From positions 1 to 64,000 of the forward strand of contig CAMEOT010000007.1 of assembly GCA_945929965.1 (NCBI GenBank): a stretch of 64,000 nucleotides of DNA, read 5' to 3'. The notes beneath the pieces were generated by a model that had not been told where the DNA came from, made no database searches, and saw only the letters and a program-made list of their open reading frames with translations. Shown piece by piece: positions 26,267-35,359 of the stretch. Within the stretch, counting starts at the first letter, position 1. Each line of letters starts with the position of its first letter. Position numbers and translations under genes: made by a program. Origin of the DNA: an uncultured Lachnospiraceae bacterium. Lineage in GTDB: Bacteria > Bacillota > Clostridia > Lachnospirales > Lachnospiraceae.

Positions 26267-27340
26267 CTATTTTCTATCGATGATTTCCAAAAGATATTTT
26301 TCCCACAAATCATTTACATACAATGGTCGAAATGACTCCGCACACTCTTTTTCCAAAGTTCCACTCTCAGAATTTTTCAGCACCTCATTCATTTTTATTG
26401 CCATTTTTCTTGCATCACCACACGGTACTAGTCTTCTCTTTAATCTCTCACCAAAAAGTTCTCTCGGTCCTCCACACGGACAGTCTGTTGAAATACAGGG
26501 AACACCAACAGCCATCGCTTCCATCAAAGCATTTGGCATTCCTTCATAGTCCGATGAGAGTACAAACAATTCTGCTGTTTCAAGCGCTTTTTCTACGCTA
26601 TTCGTTACCCCCATGAGAAAAGCTTTGTCCTGAATCCCCAACTCATTGATCTGTTCTTGTAAAGTGTCTCGCAGAGTACCTTCACCATAAATTTTTAGTG
26701 TTACATATGGATACTTTTTTACCACTTCAGCAAATGCTGAAATCAATATCGCATGGTTCTTCTGCTCGGTCAGTCTGCCACATGTCACAATTTCTCCATG
26801 ATTTGGATTTCGTTCAACATGATAAAAGTCCTCTTTTACAGCGTTATAAATAATTTTAGACTTTTTCTGAAGTTTTTCCGGGAACCACTCCTGTGCCTCT
26901 TTAGTTTGGAATACACATCCATCAGCCATTGGAAGTAACACCTTTCCAACGAAAACTCCCATTTTACCTGCATACTCTTTATTTGGATCATTACGAACGG
27001 AAACCAATGTTTTGACTGGTAGCCCTCTTGTTGCAAGAATCGCACGAAAATTCGGTTCCTCCATAAACGATATAAGAATATCTGGTTTTTCCTTTTTGCA
27101 AAGTTTCCGAAGTTTGAAAATCCTACTAACATTTCGCATCAATTTAGATTGTTTAATTTCTTGATCTTCTAAACTAATTCGTTTTACGTTTTTCTCTAAT
27201 GGATACTCCCATTTGTCTCGAAATGAAGTTACCAGAAAAGTGTCATATCCTGTTTTAGAAAAGAACATGGCCAGATTGACCATAACACGCTCTGCACCAC
27301 CATCATGAATAGCATTTATATAAAACATTATCTTTTTCAT
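26267..27340 (-). CDS. Glycosyltransferase family 4 (GT-B)
   Basis: A 357-residue GT-B enzyme. HDGGAERVMVNLAMFF is the N-terminal acceptor-domain motif; GRLTEQKNHAILI and the E-x7-E motif YEGMPNALMEAMAVG mark the nucleotide-sugar half. It would add one sugar to the lipid-linked EPS repeat unit at the cytoplasmic face. Donor and linkage cannot be told from sequence. Confidence 0.88.
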   Translation of the reverse strand: MKKIMFYINAIHDGGAERVMVNLAMFFSKTGYDTFLVTSFRDKWEYPLEKNVKRISLEDQEIKQSKLMRNVSRIFKLRKLCKKEKPDILISFMEEPNFRAILATRGLPVKTLVSVRNDPNKEYAGKMGVFVGKVLLPMADGCVFQTKEAQEWFPEKLQKKSKIIYNAVKEDFYHVERNPNHGEIVTCGRLTEQKNHAILISAFAEVVKKYPYVTLKIYGEGTLRDTLQEQINELGIQDKAFLMGVTNSVEKALETAELFVLSSDYEGMPNALMEAMAVGVPCISTDCPCGGPRELFGERLKRRLVPCGDARKMAIKMNEVLKNSESGTLEKECAESFRPLYVNDLWEKYLLEIIDRK

Positions 27341-27343
27341 ATT

Positions 27344-28060
27344 TTATTGCCTTTTTGCAAAGTAGATAGCACGAAGGATTTTATCAAATGCCGATATTGA
27401 CCTATTTTTTTCTGTTAAATCTCGTACTGATACAAAATCAATATATTTTTCTTCTAGGTATAACTCCAAGTTTTGAAAATCACTATCCTTCATCATGTTA
27501 GGATGGTAACAAAAAGTACAAACCCTAAAAGGCAGTTTTCTTACCCGTCCAGACTGTTGAGGCACAAAATAAAATCCATCCTGAAAATAAACATCATTTG
27601 CTATCGTATCACTGATAATCCGGATATCCGATTCCTTTTTCAATGCATTTAATGTATTTTCATCAAATGTGTGTGATGGTGCAAAGAAAACTCGAGGTTC
27701 AATTCCATGTTCTCGAAAGATTCTCACACCTCTCCGTATTTTTTTGCACTGTTCTTCCAACGGAACACCTGCAAACTCACTTCTTTTATTGACCGGATTC
27801 ATTCCACAATTATCCGTGATATATTCATGGTTACAACCATGCAAAGCGATTTCCCATCCTTTTTCTTGCCAATGTTTTACCCTGTTCCAGAAGAAAGTAT
27901 CTTGCTCGTACACGCCAACCATCATAGGATCCTTATTTTCAGGAATAACACCCACTAATGGTTTTATATTATATTTATCCAGCAACTTTTCCATCCGCTG
28001 CCAGTTTTCAATATTCATATAATCAGAGGCATCATCTAGTCTTAAAATGTATTGACTCAT
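27344..28060 (-). CDS. DUF2334 / polysaccharide deacetylase-like protein
   Basis: A 238-residue protein of the NodB-fold group: LRLDDASDYM carries the Asp-Asp pair, WEIALHGCNHEY the His-x3-His metal site, and FFAPSHTFDENTL a later motif. It has no signal peptide, so it would act in the cytoplasm on a lipid-linked or nucleotide sugar, perhaps as a deacetylase. The start overlaps the previous glycosyltransferase stop by 4 bp (ATGA), so they are coupled. Confidence 0.8.
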   Translation of the reverse strand: MSQYILRLDDASDYMNIENWQRMEKLLDKYNIKPLVGVIPENKDPMMVGVYEQDTFFWNRVKHWQEKGWEIALHGCNHEYITDNCGMNPVNKRSEFAGVPLEEQCKKIRRGVRIFREHGIEPRVFFAPSHTFDENTLNALKKESDIRIISDTIANDVYFQDGFYFVPQQSGRVRKLPFRVCTFCYHPNMMKDSDFQNLELYLEEKYIDFVSVRDLTEKNRSISAFDKILRAIYFAKRQ

Positions 28061-29184
28061 CTTGTCACCTTATTGTGTTGTTCTATATAGAAATCCTGTA
28101 ATTTATGTGCTACTTCTTTCGCATCAAACAATTCAAGACATTTTCTGTTACTATCCGACACTTTTTGTCTAACTAAAGTTTTCGTTTTTCCAATGCAATC
28201 TACCCATCCCTGTTTAGAATCCAACGAAAGATTTCTGACAAGATCCGTCAAGTTCACATCATGCGTAATCACATCTGATATTAAGCACTGCAAACCATTT
28301 GCTTGTGCTTCAACAACAGAAAGCGGTAATCCTTCCCACAATGAAGGAAATACAAACACATCCATCGCTTGATAATAATCCTCAGTATTATCTTTACTTC
28401 CCACTAAAATCACATCTTTGCTTATTTCAAGTTGTATAATCTGTTGTTTTACTGTCTCAAAAAGCTCTCCGTCTCCTACTAGCAGTAGTTTGCTCTTCGA
28501 GTTTATACGATGATAATCAGCAAACAATTCTATTAAATATTTGTGATTTTTAGGAGCTGTAAAACGCCCTACATGACCTACCACAAAAGTATCTTTTGCT
28601 ATTCCAAGTTTTTCTCTGATACATTTTCTTTTTTCTTCATTAAAGGCAAAAAGCTTCAAATCAATCCCATTAGGAATCATTTTGTATTTTTTTTGCAATA
28701 TTGCTTTTTTCCCATAAAGCCATTCACCTGCTTTATCAGAGCAGGCGAATAAATAGTCTGCTGTATCGCGAATCGGAATCTGCATGATGTCTTTTATCAT
28801 TGCTACAACGCCACTTCCATTGGAAGTACTATGGCTGTGTGCAATTGTCACAAGTCCATGTCTATTTGCAATTTTTAAATAAATGGCAGCTGTACTGCGA
28901 ACATGTCCATGAATTACACGGTATTCCGGATGCTCTATAAAAAAATCATCCCACCATTTACAGTAACTGAAATGATTCTTTCCTGTATACTTCGGTGCAA
29001 CAAAAATACGACCACCCATTTGTTCTACCTGTTCATATAGATCTCTTTTTTCTTCAGGCGTAACTACAAAATCAAACTGGATTTTACTACGATCTATATT
29101 ACGATACACATTCATTACAAATGACTGCGATCCCCCAAAATGAAGACTGGCAATATTATGTAATACTCTGATTGGTTCCATCAT
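28057..29184 (-). CDS. Glycosyltransferase family 4 (EpsF-like)
   Basis: A 375-residue GT-B enzyme: HNIASLHFGGSQSFVMNVYR at the start, GHVGRFTAPKNHKYLIELF, and the E-x7-E motif WEGLPLSVVEAQANG. It resembles the EpsF-type transferases of exopolysaccharide clusters. The gene overlaps the acetyltransferase end by about 29 bp, with GGAGG eleven bases before the ATG. Its acceptor is unknown. Confidence 0.88.
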   Translation of the reverse strand: MMEPIRVLHNIASLHFGGSQSFVMNVYRNIDRSKIQFDFVVTPEEKRDLYEQVEQMGGRIFVAPKYTGKNHFSYCKWWDDFFIEHPEYRVIHGHVRSTAAIYLKIANRHGLVTIAHSHSTSNGSGVVAMIKDIMQIPIRDTADYLFACSDKAGEWLYGKKAILQKKYKMIPNGIDLKLFAFNEEKRKCIREKLGIAKDTFVVGHVGRFTAPKNHKYLIELFADYHRINSKSKLLLVGDGELFETVKQQIIQLEISKDVILVGSKDNTEDYYQAMDVFVFPSLWEGLPLSVVEAQANGLQCLISDVITHDVNLTDLVRNLSLDSKQGWVDCIGKTKTLVRQKVSDSNRKCLELFDAKEVAHKLQDFYIEQHNKVTR

Positions 29185-29733
29185 GTTGTCTTAGTACCTC
29201 CGTATTGCGTTTCTGAATGATTACGCTGTTTGAAGGGTACGTTCCCTTGATAACTGCTCCCCCACCAATAACACAATTATCACCTATTGTGGTTCCTCTG
29301 AGAATTAACGTATTTGCTCCAATCCAAACATTATTACCAATGATAATTGGCGCAGTCTTAAACTTCATTGCAGCCACACCACCTTCTGCACGATAATCAT
29401 GATCTTGATCATAAATCAAAACATTTGGGCCAAGCATCACATTATCCCCAATTGTAATGTGTTCATACGCAGTAACGACGCATCCATTACTCATTCCAAA
29501 ATTCTTTCCTATTTGCATCTTTCCGCCTTTACGAACCCGAATTTTAGCCCCGTTATGCATTTTCAACTTTCTATCGATGTGCAATTCGGATTTCCCCTCT
29601 ACTGTAATTTCTGTAAGTGGAGATACAATTGCAGGAAAAGATGCACTGAATCTTTTTCCATTTCCAATTTTAAAATTGCATATTTTATTCCAGCAAGAGA
29701 AACGCAGAAAATTGCTTTGATATACTTATTCAT
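29156..29733 (-). pseudogene. Frameshifted hexapeptide-repeat acyltransferase
   Basis: The 3' part (29156 to about 29670) codes for a left-handed beta-helix acetyltransferase of the CapG/serine acetyltransferase type: IGDNVMLGPNVLIYDQDHDY, IIIGNNVWIGANTLILRGTT, IGDNCVIGGGAVI. The only start in that frame is a TTG without a ribosome site. A good ATG with AGGTGAG lies at 29733 (MNKYIKAIFCVSLAGIKYAI) in another frame, and the two join if one base is shifted near 29650-29680 (KIGNGKRFSASFPAIVSPLT continues the second frame). The gene is therefore broken, or there is a sequencing error. If intact it would O-acetylate a sugar of the EPS. Confidence 0.75.
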
Positions 29734-29738
29734 AAAGC

Positions 29739-30857
29739 TCACTCACCTATAACTCTCAAGATTTCTTCCCAATAGGCTTGAACTACAAGTTTTCGATCAA
29801 ACTCTTTTTCAATCTTCTTATGACCTAACAGCCCCATGTTTGCACGCGCATATTCTCCCATAGATAAAAAAACTTCTATATCATGTGTAAGTTCTATTTT
29901 GTCTTTAACCGGCACCAAATATCCAGTCACTCCATCTTGAACCGTTTCCCTACATCCTGCACGGTTTGTGGTGATCACGGCTCTACCGCTTGCTGCTGCT
30001 TCCAGACAAACATTAGATATCCCTTCCGGATAAAATGAAGGGTGAATTAAGCAATGAGCACTGCGAAGATATTCCGCAGTATCACTTACTTCTCCGTGAT
30101 ACTGTATAATTCCGCGCTTTTCGTATGTTCTCAAAATATCTTTGTATTCGCCGTCACACGGTCCCAGCACATGAAATGTTGTATTTGGATATTTCTGCTT
30201 TATAGTTTCTGCACAGTACAGATATTCTTCAATTCCCTTTTCTCTTATAACTCTCGCAATAAATAGAAAATTAAGCCCCTTCTCCTCACTTGGATATTCT
30301 AAGTATTTCCACTTTTCTAAATTGACACCTGAGCCTGGGATTAAGCGTTCTCTGCCCCGGTACATATGATGTTCATGGAAAAATTTTTGATTTTCTGTAT
30401 TTTGGAAGAAAACACATTGTGCCTTCTTGGCTGCTTTCCGGTATAATCCAATCATTAAAGGCTGTAGAAGACCCGGCTGTTCAACAGCCGTTCCAAGCCC
30501 GGAGACATTCATTATGTATGGGATTTTCATTTGTCCGGCTACAATTCCGGCATATATACATACTTTCGTCGTATAAGTTAATATAATATCCGGTTGAATC
30601 TTCTTAAATATTTCCCTATATGAACGAATCAGCTTAATATCTCGAAAAGGATTTGTTCCCCGCTTGTCTATCTCCACCGGGACAAACTGACATCCCATAT
30701 CTATCATAAGCTTTACTTTGGGTCCGTCCGGCAAGCATATATATACTTCCCATCTTTCTTCCAAAAGACGTTCCAACAATTCCACTCTGAAGTTATACAA
30801 GACGAAATCTCTATTTGCCATAACCAGAATTTTTCTTGTTGTCTGCTGTTCACTCAT
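29739..30857 (-). CDS. Glycosyltransferase family 4
   Basis: A 372-residue GT-B enzyme: ILVMANRDFVLYNFRVELLE at the start, then FIARVIREKGIEEYL and E-x7-E in YPEGISNVCLEAAASGRAV. Transferases of this shape that follow the initiating sugar transferase often add the second sugar. Its ATG overlaps the sugar transferase stop by 4 bp, which supports that order of action. Confidence 0.88.
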   Translation of the reverse strand: MSEQQTTRKILVMANRDFVLYNFRVELLERLLEERWEVYICLPDGPKVKLMIDMGCQFVPVEIDKRGTNPFRDIKLIRSYREIFKKIQPDIILTYTTKVCIYAGIVAGQMKIPYIMNVSGLGTAVEQPGLLQPLMIGLYRKAAKKAQCVFFQNTENQKFFHEHHMYRGRERLIPGSGVNLEKWKYLEYPSEEKGLNFLFIARVIREKGIEEYLYCAETIKQKYPNTTFHVLGPCDGEYKDILRTYEKRGIIQYHGEVSDTAEYLRSAHCLIHPSFYPEGISNVCLEAAASGRAVITTNRAGCRETVQDGVTGYLVPVKDKIELTHDIEVFLSMGEYARANMGLLGHKKIEKEFDRKLVVQAYWEEILRVIGE

Positions 30858-32269
30858 GATATCTTTTGCCTCTCATATATATCTTGCTGCATTTCTTCCA
30901 CTCTCTCCTCCTCAAACCCTTCCGTGCTCTCCTTCTGAAACAGTATCTTCACTGTCTCAAACATAATCTGCACATCCAGCAGGATTGAGTAGTTGGTTAT
31001 GTAATACAGATCCAGTTTTAATTTATCCAATGGCTCTGTATTATACTTCCCATACACCTGCGCATATCCGGTAAGTCCACCTCTTACCTTCATACGATAA
31101 GAGAATTCCGGAATATCATTGGTGTATTTTTCCACATGCTCCCAGCGTTCCGGTCTGGGGCCCACGAGGGACATATCCCCTGTGAGGATATTGAGCAGCT
31201 GTGGCAGCTCATCGATTCTGGTAGCACGGATGAATCGGCCGACTCTGGTGATGCGGTCATCATGTTCTCCCGCAGGATGAGGTTTCCCATCCTTTTCGGC
31301 ATCCACAATCATGGAACGGAACTTCAGGATCATGAATCTTTTTCCACCGATCGTACATCTCTCCTGTCTATAAAAAACAGGTCCTCCGTCATCTATTTTT
31401 ATCGCTATTGCTGTAATCATCATCAAGGGACTTAGCAGCACTAAAGCAATCCCGGATAATAGGATATCAAAAAATCTTTTTACAAATAATTGCGACCATT
31501 TCAAGCCGATGTTACGGCATAGAAATAATGGTGTATCAAATAAATTCAATTCCTCGGAACTTTTTACAATGATATCCGATATTTTAGGCGTAAAATAAAC
31601 TCTTTTGTCCATGTCAAAACACATTTTCAGTGCATATCCCTTTTCTGCACTGGGAAGGTCATTTAACAATACCGCATCATATTTCCGGATTTCTGCACTG
31701 ATAACTCCCCGATCCAATGTATAAGGAAGAGATTTCACCACATTGTATTTATCAGCTCTGCTATTAATCTTCTGCGATAGTTTTCTCTGGGCAATATCTC
31801 CATATATCTCCAGGATCTGTAAAGGTGGAAATAGCCTCCGATATAAGTTCAAACTGATCGTTGCCGCAGCCGATAGAACCACTGCCTGCGCAATTCCGAG
31901 AAGAAAATATCTATGTGTAAACTTGAGAAGCAAGCGGAAATCTCCCAAAATTGCAATAGAAATCAATATTTCCGATACATTTGCAATCATTATCGTCAAT
32001 ACCTGTGCTGCAATCAGATTGGACTTGCGGTCAACTCCGACCTTAAAAGCTCTCATCCCACGACCAGCAATCATACATAATAGAAGATATATAATAACTG
32101 CCATAGCTTGATTCCCGGCTCCTAGAAGATGTCCCGATTTACTATTGTTTTCTAAAAAATTTCGCCACACTGCATAGAACATTCCGGTCTCTGTCAGAAT
32201 AAATAAGCATGCGCAGCAACCTCGATATGCATATTTCCCTTGTACTTTGCCTTTGTGGGTTTTGGTCAT
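30854..32269 (-). CDS. Initiating polyprenyl-phosphate sugar transferase (CpsE/WbaP type)
   Basis: A 471-residue membrane protein; start at 32269 with GGGAAGG upstream. Four or five N-terminal membrane helices and a CoA-binding-like middle part are followed by the catalytic domain: KRFFDILLSGIALVLLSPLM, GGPVFYRQERCTIGGK, KFRSM, RIDELPQLLNILTGDMSLVG and PRPERW. It transfers a sugar 1-phosphate from UDP-sugar to undecaprenyl phosphate, starting the repeat unit. It follows the CpsD gene by 38 bp. Confidence 0.92.
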   Translation of the reverse strand: MTKTHKGKVQGKYAYRGCCACLFILTETGMFYAVWRNFLENNSKSGHLLGAGNQAMAVIIYLLLCMIAGRGMRAFKVGVDRKSNLIAAQVLTIMIANVSEILISIAILGDFRLLLKFTHRYFLLGIAQAVVLSAAATISLNLYRRLFPPLQILEIYGDIAQRKLSQKINSRADKYNVVKSLPYTLDRGVISAEIRKYDAVLLNDLPSAEKGYALKMCFDMDKRVYFTPKISDIIVKSSEELNLFDTPLFLCRNIGLKWSQLFVKRFFDILLSGIALVLLSPLMMITAIAIKIDDGGPVFYRQERCTIGGKRFMILKFRSMIVDAEKDGKPHPAGEHDDRITRVGRFIRATRIDELPQLLNILTGDMSLVGPRPERWEHVEKYTNDIPEFSYRMKVRGGLTGYAQVYGKYNTEPLDKLKLDLYYITNYSILLDVQIMFETVKILFQKESTEGFEEERVEEMQQDIYERQKIS

Positions 32270-32307
32270 ACTTCTACCTTCCCTCTTTTGTATCACACAA
32301 TTTTTAA

Positions 32308-33021
32308 TTACTCTTCCGTCCCATAGTTTCCATAATACTTCCCATAGTACTTCCCGTAATATTTCCCATAATACTTCCCGTAGTATCCCTTGCCGCTCAT
32401 CTCTACCTTATTCAGTACACAGCCGAGGATCTTGCAGCCGGTCATTGCCAGCTGGTCCTTGACCCTCTTGGCGAAACGGTAGCTGATCTCACCGCAGGCG
32501 AGGACGATCACCGCGCCGTCGCAGAATTTGGAGACTACTGCGGTGTCGATAACGCTTCCGAGCGGCGGTGTATCGATGATGACCATGTCATACTTCATTC
32601 GACATACTTCGATCATCTGCTGGAAACGTGTATTTCCCAAAAGCTCACTGGGGTTGGGCGGTACCGGACCGGCGAAGAGGAGATGGAAATTCGGAATATC
32701 TGTCTCGCAGATTGCTGTGTCGAGATCCACCTTACCGACCAGATAATTGGTCAGTCCAAAGCGTACTTTTCCTTTTTTATGTCTGCCCCTCATGACACTC
32801 TTGCGCAGATCGGCGTCAATGAGGATCGTTTTCTTTCCATTCTGTGCGAAAGACTTTGCCAGTTCATAGGATACACTGCTCTTACCTTCATTCGGTGTAC
32901 AGCTGGTGATGCAGATAACCCTGATATTTTCTCCGGAGAATTCGATGTTCGTACGGAGCGTTTTAAATGCTTCTTTGGTACGGAAATCCTGTTTTTCCTG
33001 TTTTAATTCAATGCTCTGCAT
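32308..33021 (-). CDS. CpsD/CapB family tyrosine kinase (BY-kinase)
   Basis: A 237-residue cytoplasmic BY-kinase: Walker A TPNEGKSSVSY (about residues 43-53), Walker A' ILIDADLRKS and Walker B MVIIDTPPLGS. The C-terminus is a near-perfect tandem of YYGK units (at least four, then YYGN), a dense cluster of tyrosines that would be the autophosphorylation tail. It works with the YveK-type activator encoded just upstream (14-bp gene overlap) and is reversed by the CpsB phosphatase to control chain length and output. Confidence 0.93.
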   Translation of the reverse strand: MQSIELKQEKQDFRTKEAFKTLRTNIEFSGENIRVICITSCTPNEGKSSVSYELAKSFAQNGKKTILIDADLRKSVMRGRHKKGKVRFGLTNYLVGKVDLDTAICETDIPNFHLLFAGPVPPNPSELLGNTRFQQMIEVCRMKYDMVIIDTPPLGSVIDTAVVSKFCDGAVIVLACGEISYRFAKRVKDQLAMTGCKILGCVLNKVEMSGKGYYGKYYGKYYGKYYGKYYGNYGTEE

Positions 33022-33823
33022 CTTCCTGCTCCTTTTCTATATCTACGACTTCGATGGTCTCGTCCACTTCCATCCGGGGCTCATGGATTTCTTCTTCCTC
33101 CTTTGATCTCCGGGATTTCTTTTTCTTCTCCACGGTATCAAAATTAGGGATCAGTCCCAGGGTGGATAGTTCCAGATATTTTTCAACATCCTCAGAAGAT
33201 TTGATCGTATCATCCAGCAGATACTGCACTATGATAATACCGGCTGACAGGATCACACCGAGCATTGCTGCGATCACTGTCCACTTCGGGATAGAAGGTT
33301 CACAGGGTTTCTCGGGCAGGTTCGCTTCATCTGCTACGTTTACTGCCTCCACATCCGTCACATCCTTGATATGTACCGCTGCAACATCACGGATGCTATT
33401 GGCTATGATCTGTGCATTGGCAGGATTCGGATCCTTTACCGTGATGCTGATGATACGGGTGTTAGAAGTATTTTCTACGGACACTCTCTTTTTCAGACCC
33501 TCGTAGCTTTCCTTCAGCTGGTACTGTGTGATCACTTTTTCCAGCACTGTGCGTCCCAGGATCAGTTCCTCATAGTCCTTGGTCAGCTGGCTGGCCAGCT
33601 GTGCATCACTGTAAGTCATGCTATTCTCATTCCCTTTGCTGGTAGAGATATAGATGCTGGTCGTGGATTCATACTGGGGTGTGATCAGGAAAAAGCTAAC
33701 CGCGAATCCGATGGCCGCCGTAGCCAGTGTTGCCAAAATAATGATCCATGCCTTGTGCAGAAGCAGGCCGAACAGATCCTGTAAGTCAATTTCAATTACG
33801 TCTTCCTGATTAGAAGTCTGCAT
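33008..33823 (-). CDS. YveK/CpsC-type chain-length determinant and kinase activator
   Basis: A 271-residue protein. The start at 33823 (MQTSNQEDVIEIDLQDLF) fits AGGAA upstream better than an in-frame ATG 24 bases earlier. TM1 lies at about 22-46 and TM2 at about 185-207 (WTVIAAMLGVILSAGIIIV), preceded by the Pro-rich EANLPEKPCEPSIPK typical of Wzz proteins. The C-terminal cytoplasmic tail is charged and Glu-rich, where CpsD would dock. It sets EPS chain length. Confidence 0.9.
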   Translation of the reverse strand: MQTSNQEDVIEIDLQDLFGLLLHKAWIIILATLATAAIGFAVSFFLITPQYESTTSIYISTSKGNENSMTYSDAQLASQLTKDYEELILGRTVLEKVITQYQLKESYEGLKKRVSVENTSNTRIISITVKDPNPANAQIIANSIRDVAAVHIKDVTDVEAVNVADEANLPEKPCEPSIPKWTVIAAMLGVILSAGIIIVQYLLDDTIKSSEDVEKYLELSTLGLIPNFDTVEKKKKSRRSKEEEEIHEPRMEVDETIEVVDIEKEQEDAEH

Positions 33824-33864
33824 ATTGTTTTTCCTCTCATTGTACATTGGTCAATTCATTAGTG

Positions 33865-34578
33865 TTACTTCAGGAACCTTCTGGCATTGCCTCCGGTAAG
33901 TTCCGCAGCATAGATATCTCCGTATTTTTTGCGGAGGGTCTCCGCACATTTCTCTATATAAGGAGCCCTGCCCTCCGATCTGTGTGCATCTGTGGATACG
34001 AAATCCACCAGACCGTTTTTCAGCAAGCTCTTCACATTCTGTTTTGTAGTAAAACCGTTATCTCCGGTCACGGAAGCGCAGTTCACCTGGATCAGTGCCC
34101 CAATCTCCCTCATCCACTGGATGGCAGCGAATTTCCGCTCCATCAGATTCCGGTATCTCTCCACATGGGCGATCACCGGCTGATATCCGTATCCCAGGAT
34201 TTCTCTTGCCGCATTGCGAATATACTTTTCCTCCGCATAGGGCTCGAATTCTACCAGTACACAATGGGAATCTCCCAAGGTGATGATCTTCCCCTCTTCC
34301 ATCCATTCTGACATTTCTTCTATGTAATAATACTCGGTGCCTTTTTTTAAAATGACCTGGATTCCTTCTGCCGCAGCCAGCTCCTGTACCAGGCGGATTT
34401 TCTCCTCTACTTTTGCAAGCGTTGGATGTCCCTTCCCCGGCATACAATGGGGTGTAGTATAGATGGTACGGATGCCTTCTTCTTCCGCTACCCGCAACAT
34501 GGCAAGTGTCATGTCCATGTTCTTGGATCCATCATCCAGACCGGGCAGTATGTGGGAATGCATATCAATATATTCCAT
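33865..34578 (-). CDS. CpsB/CapC-type tyrosine-protein phosphatase (PHP fold)
   Basis: A 237-residue PHP-fold metalloenzyme; start at 34578 with AAGGAG eight bases upstream. Metal-binding motifs: IDMHSHILPGLDDGS at the start, TPHCMPG, and STDAHRSEGRAP near the end. CpsB removes phosphates from the CpsD tyrosine tail. It lies directly upstream of its partners. Confidence 0.9.
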   Translation of the reverse strand: MEYIDMHSHILPGLDDGSKNMDMTLAMLRVAEEEGIRTIYTTPHCMPGKGHPTLAKVEEKIRLVQELAAAEGIQVILKKGTEYYYIEEMSEWMEEGKIITLGDSHCVLVEFEPYAEEKYIRNAAREILGYGYQPVIAHVERYRNLMERKFAAIQWMREIGALIQVNCASVTGDNGFTTKQNVKSLLKNGLVDFVSTDAHRSEGRAPYIEKCAETLRKKYGDIYAAELTGGNARRFLK

Positions 34579-34730
34579 GCAATATTTCTCCTTTTTTGAT
34601 CCCGGCATGGCGCCGGAGCACCACACCGGTCTCATAGAAACCATTCTACCTTTTTACTTCAATTTAATTCTTATTTCATTTATGACCAATACTTCATAAG
34701 GCCTTATGAAATCAAGTTCGTAAGAAAATC
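34579..34730. repeat. Intergenic gap with an 18-bp perfect palindrome
   Basis: Between the secreted-protein and cpsB genes. TTCATAAGGCCTTATGAA at 34693-34710 is a perfect palindrome 21 bp after the stop of the secreted-protein gene. There is no T run on the minus strand, so it is not a standard terminator. It may be a regulator site or an mRNA processing or stability hairpin. Confidence 0.55.
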
Positions 34731-35276
34731 TTAGAACTCGCCGGTCTTGGGTGCCTTCACTGCGGTTGCTGCAACATCAGCTGCATCAACTACCATGAAT
34801 GCAACGGGAGAGAAGCTGGTGAAAGTACCGGTTACGGTGAGGTCATCACCGAGAACGCCGGAACCAACCACTTCCCAGGTGTAAGGTGCGTTGGGCTGTC
34901 TGTGAAGGACATATACCATATCACCCTTCTTAGCGCCGGGAACCTTGAAAGGAACCTGTACGCCGCCTGCAGGGATCTCTCCGCTGTAGGACACATCAAC
35001 TGCTGCTACCAGTTTAGCGCTGGTAGGAACGTTTAAGTCTTTCAGAACAGACTCTGTGGAAGTAACAGATACTACCTGTTTAGCCAGTCCTTCATTGGGA
35101 ACTGCTACAGAAGCTGCTGCTACGGAAGTCTTAACTTCCTTTGCTGCTGCTACGACATCAACGCCGGCAGCGGTCTTTACAACAGGATCAGCCTCAGGGC
35201 TGTTTGCTGCAAAGGTAGGAACTGCCATAGCTACGGTCATAACTGCAACTAATAACAAAGCATATACTTTTTTCAT
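34731..35276 (-). CDS. Small secreted protein with C-terminal PKTGEF
   Basis: A 181-residue protein with a signal peptide (MKKVYALLLVAVMTVAMAVP, cleavage after TFA near residue 23). An Ala/Val-rich first half is followed by a beta-rich domain (SGEIPAGGVQVPFKVPGAKK, YTWEVVGSG, VTGTFTSFSPVAFMV). It ends KAPKTGEF. This resembles an LPxTG-like sorting motif but lacks the hydrophobic helix and positive tail that sortases need. The gene lies between the LCP and cpsB genes in the EPS operon, two genes from sortase B. Function unknown; perhaps a surface or matrix component. Confidence 0.75.
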   Translation of the reverse strand: MKKVYALLLVAVMTVAMAVPTFAANSPEADPVVKTAAGVDVVAAAKEVKTSVAAASVAVPNEGLAKQVVSVTSTESVLKDLNVPTSAKLVAAVDVSYSGEIPAGGVQVPFKVPGAKKGDMVYVLHRQPNAPYTWEVVGSGVLGDDLTVTGTFTSFSPVAFMVVDAADVAATAVKAPKTGEF

Positions 35277-35359
35277 TGGGCATTTATCTCCTTTCGTAGA
35301 GTATAGAATGGTCTCTATATATAAACGGTCGTTTTTGGCCGGTTATACCATAATCGTAA

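Noticed and set aside
29156..29584. Separate 142-residue acetyltransferase starting at a TTG
   Set aside because: The TTG has no ribosome site, and the missing N-terminus is found in the neighbouring frame; a frameshift explains it better.
34693..34710. Terminator after the secreted-protein gene
   Set aside because: The palindrome is perfect but has no loop and no T run on the minus strand; transcription of cpsB must continue through it.
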